Assembly: GCF_014489635.1 (NCBI RefSeq)
Contig: NZ_CP060828.1
Span: 8,792,001 to 8,856,000, forward strand
DNA length: 64,000 nucleotides
Direction: 5' to 3'
From: Streptomyces roseirectus
Lineage (GTDB): Bacteria > Actinomycetota > Actinomycetes > Streptomycetales > Streptomycetaceae
In this document: piece after piece, positions 28,484 to 36,076 of the stretch
Layout of the letters: each line of letters opens with the position of its first letter
Position numbering within the stretch: the stretch's first letter is position 1
The notes under the pieces: model-generated
Told to the model about the DNA's origin: nothing
The model's input: the letters and a program-made list of their open reading frames with translations, nothing else
Databases searched by the model: none
Program-made: the position numbers and the translations under genes

Positions 28484-29194
28484 TCAGACGACGATGCGGC
28501 CGGTGCCGTCGTGTCTGAGGTGGCGCCACTTCCAGGCGTGGTCGCGCACCGGCTCGGCGACGTCCTCGCCCCGGAAGCGGACCAGGACGCCGTCGCCGTT
28601 CGCGCCGTAGGTCCCGGGCTGGTCCCAGGGCGGCGCGGTGCCCCGCTGCGCCGGGACGACGAGTTCGCCCTCCACGAGCTTGGCCAGGCAGCTCGACTGC
28701 CGCAGCACGTGGTGGCCGGTGGTGCCCTGGGTGCGCAGTGCGAGCGCCTTGAACGCCAGCCACAGCCCTCCGGAGGTGTCACCCAAGTAGATGGGGATGT
28801 ACGGCACGTGCTCCATCAAGGCCCGCGCCTGGGCGATCGCGTCGAAGGACCGCCCGTCGAACTCGTCCCGCATCGACACCCACGGGACACCCAGCCGCAG
28901 CGCCTCGGCGGCCGGGTCGACGTCCCAGCGCCGCCAGGCCGCCGCCCGGATGTTGTCGATGACGAGGTCGACGTCCCCGGGCTCCAGCAGCGTGACCTCA
29001 CGCGCGTGCCGGGCCTCGACCCGCTTGCCCTGGTTGATCCACTTCCACAGCTCGTCGCCGCGGTGCAACTGCTGGATGGGGTCCGGCCGACGCTGCGGAT
29101 CGGTCCACTTGCGGACCCGGCAGCCCTGCTCGGCCAGGATCATGCCCGCATACCCGGGCAGCACGTACGAACCCAGCTCCAGTACGACAGTCAT
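28484..29194 (-). CDS. Type III CoA-transferase (CaiB/BaiF)-like protein, short form
   Basis: 236 residues that follow the order of CaiB/BaiF enzymes: VLELGSYVLPGYAGMILAEQG resembles the N-terminal nucleotide-binding strand, then WINQGKR, DVDLVIDNIRAAAWRRW, and FDAIAQARALMEHV. The stretch YLGDTSGGLWLAFKAL aligns with the segment carrying the nucleophilic Asp in formyl-CoA transferase. Typical members have about 400 residues, so this one lacks much of the usual C-terminal region. The ATG overlaps the decarboxylase stop (ATGA) and GAGGAGG precedes it, so it is translationally coupled. It may transfer CoA to a carboxylate in this pathway or be a non-catalytic relative. Confidence 0.7.
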   Translation of the reverse strand: MTVVLELGSYVLPGYAGMILAEQGCRVRKWTDPQRRPDPIQQLHRGDELWKWINQGKRVEARHAREVTLLEPGDVDLVIDNIRAAAWRRWDVDPAAEALRLGVPWVSMRDEFDGRSFDAIAQARALMEHVPYIPIYLGDTSGGLWLAFKALALRTQGTTGHHVLRQSSCLAKLVEGELVVPAQRGTAPPWDQPGTYGANGDGVLVRFRGEDVAEPVRDHAWKWRHLRHDGTGRIVV

Positions 29195-30429
29195 CCATGC
29201 CTCCTCGAGGTGAGACGGACCGCGGCGAGGACGTCCTCGCGCAGCCGGTCGGAGAGAGCGCCGCTCATGCCCGTGCGGACGACGATCCGCCCGGCCAGAC
29301 CGCCGGCGGGGCCGCCGTGCAGGGCGTAGACCGGCACGTACCAGCCCCGCGCCCGCAGCGCGGCGGCGAGAGGGCGCACCCGGTCGCACCCGGGGCTCGC
29401 GTCGGTGAAGGACACCACCGGCAGATCGAGACCGGGGTTGGCGAGCCGCAGCCCCGGCACCCCGGACAAGACCGCGGTGAGGTCGCGTGCGAGCGCCCGG
29501 CACCCCTCCAGCGCCGTGCCGTATCCGGGGGCGTCCGGCGAGGTCAGGAGGTAGTGCTGCTGGACGACGGGGGCGGCGGCCCGCGAGAAACTGAGCCCGA
29601 TCGCCGGCTCGCCGTCCCCGATGTAGTCCACGCCGAGAAACAGGTCGTCCGGGCAGTCCCCGGCGTCCCGCCACAGCAGCCAGCCCACCGACAGAGACGT
29701 CCCCCCGTACTTGTGCCCCGACGCGTTCACGGACCTGACCCGGGGCAGCCGGAAGTCCCAGCGCAGGTCCGGCTGGAGGAAGGGGGCGACGAACCCGCCC
29801 GACGCCGCGTCCACATGGACGGGGACGTCGAGACCGCGCCGCGACTCCAGCTCGTCCAGCGCGGCGACGACGCCCTCCACCGGGTCGTAGCGCCCGTGCT
29901 CCGGGGCACCCAGCGTGGTGATCACACCGACGGTGTCCTCGTCACAGGCGTCCGCGAAAGCGGCCGGCTCGGAGGTCAGGCCCGCGTCACGGGGCGCCGT
30001 CCGGGCCTCCACTCCCCAGTACGCGCAGAACCGGTACCAGCACACGTGCGCCCCCGCGCCCACCACCAGGTTCGGGCGGGACCCGGTACGAGGTGCGCCC
30101 CGTCTCTGCCGGCGGCGCAGCAGCGCGAGCCCGGCCAGCAGCGCCGCCTCGGTGGAACCGGAGGTCGAGCAGCCGAACGGGGGCCGGCCGTCGGCGTGCC
30201 ACAGGTTTCCCAGAGCCGCGAGGCAGTCCTGCTCGATGGCCACCAGGCCCGGATATTCCGCCCGGTTCACGAGGTTGTATTCCGCCGCCGCCTCGGAAAT
30301 ACGTTTCAGCTTCGGCTCGAAGAAAGTGGTGCCGTAGGTGCCCAGATTCCTCTCCGGCAACACTCCGAGACCATACTCAGGAGTTTCCCTGTAATGCCCC
30401 GCACGTTCATTTTCGAGAATCGTTCCCAT
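29191..30429 (-). CDS. PLP-dependent group II decarboxylase (glutamate decarboxylase-like)
   Basis: About 412 residues of the pyridoxal-phosphate group II decarboxylase fold, closest in motif to glutamate decarboxylases. STSGSTEAALLAG is the phosphate-binding turn, PVHVDAASGGFVAPF holds the Asp that contacts the ring nitrogen, and NASGHKYGG holds the Schiff-base Lys. The first residues MGTILENERAGHYRETPEYG are plausible; an upstream GTG would add 27 residues with no ribosome site. It is the first gene of an operon with a CoA-transferase-like and an aldehyde dehydrogenase gene, whose logic would be amino acid to amine to aldehyde to acid. The exact amino acid is not decided by the sequence. 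Confidence 0.88.
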   Translation of the reverse strand: MGTILENERAGHYRETPEYGLGVLPERNLGTYGTTFFEPKLKRISEAAAEYNLVNRAEYPGLVAIEQDCLAALGNLWHADGRPPFGCSTSGSTEAALLAGLALLRRRQRRGAPRTGSRPNLVVGAGAHVCWYRFCAYWGVEARTAPRDAGLTSEPAAFADACDEDTVGVITTLGAPEHGRYDPVEGVVAALDELESRRGLDVPVHVDAASGGFVAPFLQPDLRWDFRLPRVRSVNASGHKYGGTSLSVGWLLWRDAGDCPDDLFLGVDYIGDGEPAIGLSFSRAAAPVVQQHYLLTSPDAPGYGTALEGCRALARDLTAVLSGVPGLRLANPGLDLPVVSFTDASPGCDRVRPLAAALRARGWYVPVYALHGGPAGGLAGRIVVRTGMSGALSDRLREDVLAAVRLTSRRHG

Positions 30430-30514
30430 GGACCCGCCATGACGAAGGTGGCATTGACGAATACATTCGTAGCGCACGTCGGCCGACCCGTGGGGGTGCC
30501 TTTCACTCACTCGG

Positions 30515-30526
30515 GTAAGCGCTTGC
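30515..30526. promoter_or_regulatory. LacI-type operator-like site
   Basis: GTAAGCGCTTGC contains the palindromic core AAGCGCTT, the typical half-site pair of LacI/GalR-family repressors. It lies about 90 bases upstream of the decarboxylase start. No LacI-type gene is in the window, so the cognate regulator would act from elsewhere. Confidence 0.4.
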
Positions 30527-30547
30527 GAGGCGACTCCGAAAAATAAC

Positions 30548-30562
30548 GATCACTATGTGATC
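30548..30562. promoter_or_regulatory. Perfect 15-bp palindrome upstream of the decarboxylase operon
   Basis: GATCACTATGTGATC has 6-bp perfect arms around a 3-bp centre, inside an A/T-rich stretch. It is in the shared region between the decarboxylase operon (minus) and the Nudix-like gene (plus). It has the form of a GntR- or Crp-type operator. Confidence 0.5.
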
Positions 30563-30675
30563 CGCGGCGCGAACGCGCACCTGAAAACGCGCCCTCTGCC
30601 ACCGAACGCTCCCTCGCGCTCCCCCGTGGCTGGCTGGATCGGCCCTGTGGTCGGGCAAGGGGGTGTCGTCCTACC

Positions 30676-31320
30676 GTGGAAGACGTGATCGCCTACCACC
30701 TGGTCTATGACATCCTTCCCGGCAACCCCAGGCGGTTCCGGGTCTTGGTCGCCTACAAGAACGTGCACGGATCCCGCTTCGGAGGCGACGTGAAGCCTAG
30801 AAGCATGGTCCTGAACGGGGCGGGGCAGCTTGTCATCCCCGGCGGAAAAGTCGAGGCAGCCGATGAGATCACCGGCGGGCGAACCGAATTCTTCGAGGAG
30901 ACCGGGATCGACCTCAGGGACCTCGCAGTGCGCCAGCAGATGGGGTGCATGAGGGATGCATGGTTTTATGCCATCGATGAGGAGGCAAAAGCCTACTGCG
31001 TCTACCAGCAGGTGCAGGACGTGATGCTCGTTCAGAGGGTCGGCAACGACAACATCCAGGGGCGGGGCCAGCTCCCGCTGGACGAGGAGCTTCATCACAT
31101 GGAGGTTCATGACGCCTCCGACGCGTGGGGGCGCTTCCGCGCTGTCTGGCCGAACGAGCTCAAAAGCGACTGGCGCGGCGACCAGTACAGGCAACTCACC
31201 CGCGGGCAGAAGGACAAGGCTGAACAGAAGGCGAGGGCCTCGTACGGCTGGTACAGGACGGCAGTCGAGCAGCTGACCAAGTCCCTGAGTACAACGCCCC
31301 CGGCACCAACGCGCACGTGA
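30676..31320 (+). CDS. Nudix-like protein with degenerate box
   Basis: A 214-residue protein whose middle resembles a Nudix hydrolase: LVIPGGKVEAADEITGG, then RTEFFEETGID. The EExG end of the Nudix box is intact, but the Arg of the REUxEE core is Thr and the first box Glu is displaced, so hydrolysis of nucleoside diphosphates is uncertain. The C-terminus is rich in Lys/Arg/Gln helices. The reading frame uses more A/T-ending codons and Met/Tyr/Asp than its neighbours, which may mark recent acquisition. TACCGT at 30672 could be a -10 box; then a GTG at 30685 would be the leaderless start and the protein three residues shorter. Confidence 0.7.
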   Translation: MEDVIAYHLVYDILPGNPRRFRVLVAYKNVHGSRFGGDVKPRSMVLNGAGQLVIPGGKVEAADEITGGRTEFFEETGIDLRDLAVRQQMGCMRDAWFYAIDEEAKAYCVYQQVQDVMLVQRVGNDNIQGRGQLPLDEELHHMEVHDASDAWGRFRAVWPNELKSDWRGDQYRQLTRGQKDKAEQKARASYGWYRTAVEQLTKSLSTTPPAPTRT

Positions 31321-31347
31321 GCCCGGCCGCGCGACGCGGGCCGGGCT
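31320..31347. terminator. Bidirectional hairpin terminator
   Basis: Nine-base perfect arms AGCCCGGCC and GGCCGGGCT enclose a 10-nt loop. The hairpin begins on the stop codon of the Nudix-like gene and lies between it and the convergent lipoprotein gene, so it can serve both. Confidence 0.7.
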
Positions 31348-31382
31348 CTCCTGGTGGGGTCCTCGGGCTTGCGTGAGAGGGG

Positions 31383-32240
31383 TCAGGCAGCCGGCTGCGC
31401 CAGGATCTGCCGGGCGGTATCGGACTGTCGCCGCAGCAGCAGCTCCCAGGTGGGCAGGAGGTCCGGGCTCGTGGTGAGCGCGTGCCGCTGGGCCGCGGCG
31501 AGACCGGTGTACGCCGACCGCAGGTAGCCGGTCCGGGACTTGCAGGCCACGTCGGCGCGTGCGGACGGCTCGGCGCTGAACGTCGCTTTGGGAGGGAGCG
31601 CGTCCAGCACCTGCGACGGGTCACGGAACGCGAACCCCGCCCGCTTCATGCAGGCGGCCCAACGGGCGTTCAGCGACACGAAGTCCGGGTCACGCTGGAG
31701 GAGGTCCTTCGCCCGCACCTCCGCCCTGTAGAGCCCGACGCGGGTGTCCGACCAGCTCTTGAGGTTCTTCCGCTCGCCGAGCAGCCGCACCTCGGCCTGC
31801 GTCCGGCAGCCGTCCTCGTCGCCGTAGAGCGCCCGCATGTAGCGCTCGTCGACGGGCCCCGGCTTCTCGGCGACGGGGCTCTCCCGCGTCACCAGGGGCT
31901 GTTCGAGGGATTCCAGCCCGAACGGCTTGGGGCGGTCGGGGGCGCCGATCTCGGCGGGGTCCAGGTCCGGGTAGGCGAAGCCCGCCTTCCGCATGCAGCG
32001 CGCGATCAGCTTGCCCTGCGCCGTGGTGATCCGGCGGCCCACCTCCGCCGTGTCGTAGACGGCGGCGTAGATCGGCGGGAGCCAGTGGGCCGGGACGGTG
32101 TCCGGCGCGGGGGAGGGGCCGGCGGCGGGGGCGCCCGAGCACGACGTGCTCAACGCGACGGCCACCGGCAACAGCAGCATGGCCAAGGGGAGCCTCGGCG
32201 ACCGACGGCCGCCGAGGTCCTTGCGTCCGTCGACGGTCAT
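31383..32240 (-). CDS. Putative lipoprotein, function unknown
   Basis: A 285-residue protein with a basic N-terminus, a hydrophobic segment (LPLAMLLLPVAVALS) and a lipobox-like STSC, so it is probably a membrane-anchored lipoprotein. The mature part has two related halves, each with an ACMRKAGF-type motif (IARCMRKAGFAYPD and AACMKRAGFAFRD) and further cysteines, suggesting disulfides. No enzymatic motif was recognised. The ATG overlaps the stop of the upstream I36-like gene (ATGA), so the two secreted products are made together. Confidence 0.75.
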   Translation of the reverse strand: MTVDGRKDLGGRRSPRLPLAMLLLPVAVALSTSCSGAPAAGPSPAPDTVPAHWLPPIYAAVYDTAEVGRRITTAQGKLIARCMRKAGFAYPDLDPAEIGAPDRPKPFGLESLEQPLVTRESPVAEKPGPVDERYMRALYGDEDGCRTQAEVRLLGERKNLKSWSDTRVGLYRAEVRAKDLLQRDPDFVSLNARWAACMKRAGFAFRDPSQVLDALPPKATFSAEPSARADVACKSRTGYLRSAYTGLAAAQRHALTTSPDLLPTWELLLRRQSDTARQILAQPAA

Positions 32241-32671
32241 CCGCGCACGTTGAAGCACGTGATGTTCGTCGTCCCCCGCAGGAGCAGCGAACTCGCCTTG
32301 TCGTTGCTGGCGGCGGGCAGGTACTGGTCGGTCTGCCGGTTGGGGTTCACACAGAACAGGAAGCCCACGTAGTTGACGTCCCGGTAGTAGTGGCTCTCGT
32401 AACCGCCGGTCGAGGAGTTGCTTGCCGCGCTGACGCTGTCGTTGACCACGCCACCGCCGCCGCTGTAGAGGTCGTTCGTGAAGCTGGGGTCGCTGTTGAA
32501 GTAGTCGTGGCGCTGGCTGCCGCCCTGGACGTTCTTGAACGCGCAGTGGTGGCCGGACGGACAGTTGGGGACGGCCGACGCGGGCGAACCGCCGGCCAGG
32601 ACCCCGCCCAGGGTGATCGCCGCCACCGAACCGAACGCCGTCGCCGCGCGTGCGATGGACAGTTTCCTCAT
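32237..32671 (-). CDS. Secreted Cys protein resembling peptidase inhibitor family I36
   Basis: A 144-residue exported protein: signal peptide MRKLSIARAATAFGS...ASA, then a mature domain starting VPNCPSGHHCAFKN. The CPSGxxCAF pattern followed by aromatic/Gly-rich strands (NSDPSFTNDLYSGGG, YYRDVNYVGFLFCVN) is typical of the small beta-rich family annotated as peptidase inhibitor I36. Four cysteines can form two disulfides. GAGGAGAAGG precedes the chosen ATG. It is divergent from the AfsR-like regulator and coupled to the lipoprotein gene. Inhibitor activity is inferred from resemblance only. Confidence 0.75.
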   Translation of the reverse strand: MRKLSIARAATAFGSVAAITLGGVLAGGSPASAVPNCPSGHHCAFKNVQGGSQRHDYFNSDPSFTNDLYSGGGGVVNDSVSAASNSSTGGYESHYYRDVNYVGFLFCVNPNRQTDQYLPAASNDKASSLLLRGTTNITCFNVRG

Positions 32672-32763
32672 GAGCCTTCTCCTCACAGCCGAGGTCTGGT
32701 TGACGTGTGCGGCCCAACGCCCGTCGGACCGCACGCCCCACGGTGTGACACGAAGGTGGGAGG

Positions 32764-32782
32764 GAACCTTGTAAGAACCTTG
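32764..32782. promoter_or_regulatory. SARP-type direct repeat
   Basis: GAACCTTG occurs twice with a start-to-start distance of exactly 11 bp (32764 and 32775). SARP regulators bind direct heptamer repeats on one face of the helix at this spacing. The site is between the I36-like gene and the SARP gene, so the regulator may control either or both. Confidence 0.6.
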
Positions 32783-32813
32783 CTCTACCGGTCAGCACCG
32801 ACTCGGGGTGAAC

Positions 32814-35615
32814 ATGGCGGACTTCCTGCTGCTGGGGACGGTCGAGTCACGGAGCGCGGACGGCACGGCCGTGGACCTGGGTCCGGCCAAACAGCGCACG
32901 GTCCTCGCGGCGCTCCTCGTGGACGCCGGCCGCTGGGTGACGGTGGAGACCCTGATCGACCGGGTCTGGGGCGAGGACCCGCCCGCCCAGGTGCGCCCCT
33001 CGCTGTACGCCTACGTCGCCCGGATCCGCCGGCTGCTGGCGAGCACCGCCGAGGACGCTCCCGCGCGACCGCACCTGCGGCGCGGAACCGGCGGCTACCT
33101 CCTCGACGTCCCGCTCGACCACGTCGACGTGCACCGCTTCCGGCACCTGGTCGAACAGGCCCGCCGCGCCGACTGCCCGCCCGCCGAGCGGATCCGGACG
33201 CTGCGCGAGGCCCTTGCGCTGTGGCGCGGCGAACCGCTGGCGGGACTGCCCGGCGCGTGGGCACAGCGCACCCGGTACAGCTGGCAGCGGCACCGCATCG
33301 AGGCGGTGGTGGAGCGCACCGACGCCGAACTCGCCCTGGGCCGGCACACGGAGGTGATCGGCGCGATGACCGGCCTGCTCGCGGAACACCCGCTCGTCGA
33401 ACCGTTCGCCGTGGCCCTCATGAGGGCCCTGCACGCCGCCGGGCGCAGCCCCGAGGCGCTGGCCGTCCACGCCGAACTGCGCGAGCGGCTGGCCGAGGAA
33501 CTGGGCGCGGACCCGGGCGCCGAGGTGCGGCAGGTGCACGAGGCGATCCTGCGCGGCGAACCCGCCCAGCCCGCGCGGACCCAGCCTGTCCCGGCACAAC
33601 TACCCTTGGAAGCAAGGGGGTTCACCGGCCGGGCGGAGGAACTGGCCCGGCTGGACGACGTCCTGGCCGCCGGCGCCGAGCGGCCCGCCGCGGTTGTCAT
33701 CTCGGCGATCGCCGGCGCGGGCGGCATCGGCAAGACCTGGCTGGCGCTGCACTGGGCGCACCGCCGCGCCGAGCACTTCCCCGACGGACAGCTCTTCGTC
33801 GACCTGCTGGGCTTCAACCCGTCGACACCGCCCATGCAACCGGCGACGGCCCTGCGCGGCTTCCTGGAAGCGCTGGGCGTCGCCCCGGGCGCCGTGCCGT
33901 CCACGCTGCACGGCCAGACCGCCCTGTACCGGAGCCTGCTGGCCGGCAGACGGATGCTGGTGGTCCTCGACAACGCGGGCAGCCCCGACCAGGTCGTCCC
34001 CCTGCTGCCCGGCAACCCCGACTGCGTGGTCCTGGTCACCAGCCGCCGCAAACTGACCGAACTGGCCGTCCGCCACGGCGCTCGCCCCCTCGGGCTCGAC
34101 GCGCTCAACCCGGACGACGCGCGCCGCGTCCTGGACACCCGGCTCGGCGCCGCACGGACCGCCGCCGAACCGGACGCCGTCGACGAACTCCTCGCCCTGT
34201 GCGACGGATACCCCCTCGCGCTGGGCATCATCGTCGGCCGCGCGGCCTGCGCACCGAGGCTGCCCCTGGCCCAACTCGCCGCAGAGCTGAGGGAGTCCAC
34301 GACCAGACTGGACGCGCTCGACGACGACATGCCCACGGCGAGCCTGCCGCAGGTGCTGTCCTGGTCGTACCGGGCCCTCGCGCCCGTCCAGGCGCGGCTG
34401 TTCGCGCTGCTGGGACTGGTACCCGGCCCCGAGATCGGCCTGCCCGCGCTCGCCTCCCTCGCCGACCTGCCCGGACCGGCCGCCCGCACGGCCCTGCGCG
34501 GACTGGAGAACCTGCACCTCGTCGAGCAGTACGCCCCCGAACGCTGGCGCATGCACGACCTGGTGCGCCTGTACGCCGCCGACCGGGGCCGCCATGACCT
34601 CCCGCCCGGCGACCGGGACGCGGCGCTGCGCCGGCTGACCGAGTTCTACCTGCACACCACGTGCGCGACCCGCCCGCTGATGCAGGTCCACGAGACACCG
34701 CACGGCCTCGGCGACCCCGTACCCGGCTGCCGCCCCCAGCGGCTGACCACCCAGGACGAGGCCGTGCGGTGGCTCGCCGGCGAACTGCCCAACCTCCTCG
34801 CCGCCCAGCGCCTGGCGGCCGACCGGGGCTGGCGGCGCCTCGTGTGGCAGTTCGTCTGGAGCCTGGACCACTTCCACAGCCTCCTCGGACACGTCCGCGA
34901 CCGCATGACGATGTGCACGGCCGCCCTCGCGGCACTCGACCCCGACGACCCGCTCGACGTCCACGTCATGGTCCACCGGCAGCTCGGGCACGCCGCCGCC
35001 CACGTCGGAGCGCACGACGAGGCCACCGAGCACCTGACGCACGCGCTGAACCTCGCCGAACAGGCCGACGACCACGCCACCCAGGCCCGCATCCACATCT
35101 CCCTCGCGCAGGCGTACGGGCAGCGGGACCACCTTTCCCGGGCGCTGGACCACGCCACCCGCGCCCTGGAACTGCACCGGCACGTCGACCAGCCGGTGAC
35201 GAAGGCCACCGCGCTCAACTCGGTCGGCTGGTACAACGCCCGCCTCGGCCGCTACGACCAGGCCCGCGAACACTGCGAGGCGGCTCTGGAACTCTCCCGG
35301 CACATCCGCCACGGCTCCCTGGAGGCCGACACCCTCGACAGCCTCGGCTACATCGCCCACCACACCGGCCACCACCTCGAAGCGGTGGACCACTACCGCC
35401 TCGCCGCCGCCCGCTACCGCGCCCTCGGCGGCGACTACTGGGCCGCCGACACCCTCGACCGCCTCGGCCACGCCTACCACGCCCTCGGCCGCCCCGACCA
35501 GGCCCGCGCCACGTGGCAGGAGGCCGCCACCCTGTACCGCGACCAACACCGCCCCACCCACGCCGAACGCGTCCAGCGCCAACTCGACGCCCTCGAACTC
35601 GCGGGAGCGCCCTAG
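32814..35615 (+). CDS. AfsR-type SARP regulator with NB-ARC and TPR domains
   Basis: About 933 residues. In order: an OmpR-like winged helix (about 1-95; VLAALLVDAGRWVTVETLIDRVWG), a bacterial activation domain (about 100-250; HVDVHRFRHLVEQAR, EALALWRGEPL, LRERLAEELGADPG), an NB-ARC ATPase (Walker A GAGGIGKTW near residue 305, Walker B RRMLVVLDNA), a winged-helix region, and C-terminal TPR repeats (QARIHISLAQAYGQ, KATALNSVGWYNARLG, EADTLDSLGYIAHHTG). This is the layout of AfsR-class activators of secondary metabolism or development. It is divergent from secreted-protein genes with a direct repeat between. The ATG is preferred over a GTG two codons upstream because GGGGTG sits in front of it. 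Confidence 0.93.
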   Translation: MADFLLLGTVESRSADGTAVDLGPAKQRTVLAALLVDAGRWVTVETLIDRVWGEDPPAQVRPSLYAYVARIRRLLASTAEDAPARPHLRRGTGGYLLDVPLDHVDVHRFRHLVEQARRADCPPAERIRTLREALALWRGEPLAGLPGAWAQRTRYSWQRHRIEAVVERTDAELALGRHTEVIGAMTGLLAEHPLVEPFAVALMRALHAAGRSPEALAVHAELRERLAEELGADPGAEVRQVHEAILRGEPAQPARTQPVPAQLPLEARGFTGRAEELARLDDVLAAGAERPAAVVISAIAGAGGIGKTWLALHWAHRRAEHFPDGQLFVDLLGFNPSTPPMQPATALRGFLEALGVAPGAVPSTLHGQTALYRSLLAGRRMLVVLDNAGSPDQVVPLLPGNPDCVVLVTSRRKLTELAVRHGARPLGLDALNPDDARRVLDTRLGAARTAAEPDAVDELLALCDGYPLALGIIVGRAACAPRLPLAQLAAELRESTTRLDALDDDMPTASLPQVLSWSYRALAPVQARLFALLGLVPGPEIGLPALASLADLPGPAARTALRGLENLHLVEQYAPERWRMHDLVRLYAADRGRHDLPPGDRDAALRRLTEFYLHTTCATRPLMQVHETPHGLGDPVPGCRPQRLTTQDEAVRWLAGELPNLLAAQRLAADRGWRRLVWQFVWSLDHFHSLLGHVRDRMTMCTAALAALDPDDPLDVHVMVHRQLGHAAAHVGAHDEATEHLTHALNLAEQADDHATQARIHISLAQAYGQRDHLSRALDHATRALELHRHVDQPVTKATALNSVGWYNARLGRYDQAREHCEAALELSRHIRHGSLEADTLDSLGYIAHHTGHHLEAVDHYRLAAARYRALGGDYWAADTLDRLGHAYHALGRPDQARATWQEAATLYRDQHRPTHAERVQRQLDALELAGAP

Positions 35616-35639
35616 GGTCTGTCGTGGTCGCCCGGTGTC

Positions 35640-35957
35640 TCACCTGACCAGGAACTTCACCGACCCGAAGCGGTCGGGGGCGGTCTGTCCCGGCTCCAGG
35701 AAGGTGACGACCGCGCCGTCCTGGCAGTCCGTACCCCGGTACAGGACGGCGAGGCGGTCGGTGTGGTTGGACGGCTGGTGGGCCGGGGCCTGCGTGGGGT
35801 AGCAGCGGCCGTCCTCGGGATCGGTCAGGTGCCATCCCTGCCCCGATGCCTCCAGCCGGTAGGCGAAGGACCCGCGCGCCGCCTGAGCGGGCGTCGTGAA
35901 CATGGCGCACAGGGCCACGGCGGCGGCCACGGCCGACACCTTCCGTCGGTTCTTCAT
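35640..35957 (-). CDS. Small secreted protein, function unknown
   Basis: A 105-residue exported protein with signal peptide MKNRRKVSAVAAAVALCAMF...AQA and a mature part of about 78 residues with two cysteines (GRCYPTQ and TDCQDG) that can form one disulfide. No family was recognised. It is convergent with the AfsR-like gene, separated by 24 bases, and shares with the genes on the other side of the regulator the feature of encoding a small Cys-containing secreted product. Confidence 0.75.
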   Translation of the reverse strand: MKNRRKVSAVAAAVALCAMFTTPAQAARGSFAYRLEASGQGWHLTDPEDGRCYPTQAPAHQPSNHTDRLAVLYRGTDCQDGAVVTFLEPGQTAPDRFGSVKFLVR

Positions 35958-36076
35958 GAACTCGCTCCCTCACAGGACGTCTTGCGGACGGCCAGTGTGT
36001 CCGTCCGGGACACGCCCACAGGGCGGCCGTCACCCGAACGGCCGCAGAGGAAACGATCCCGCCTCACCCGCCGGGG

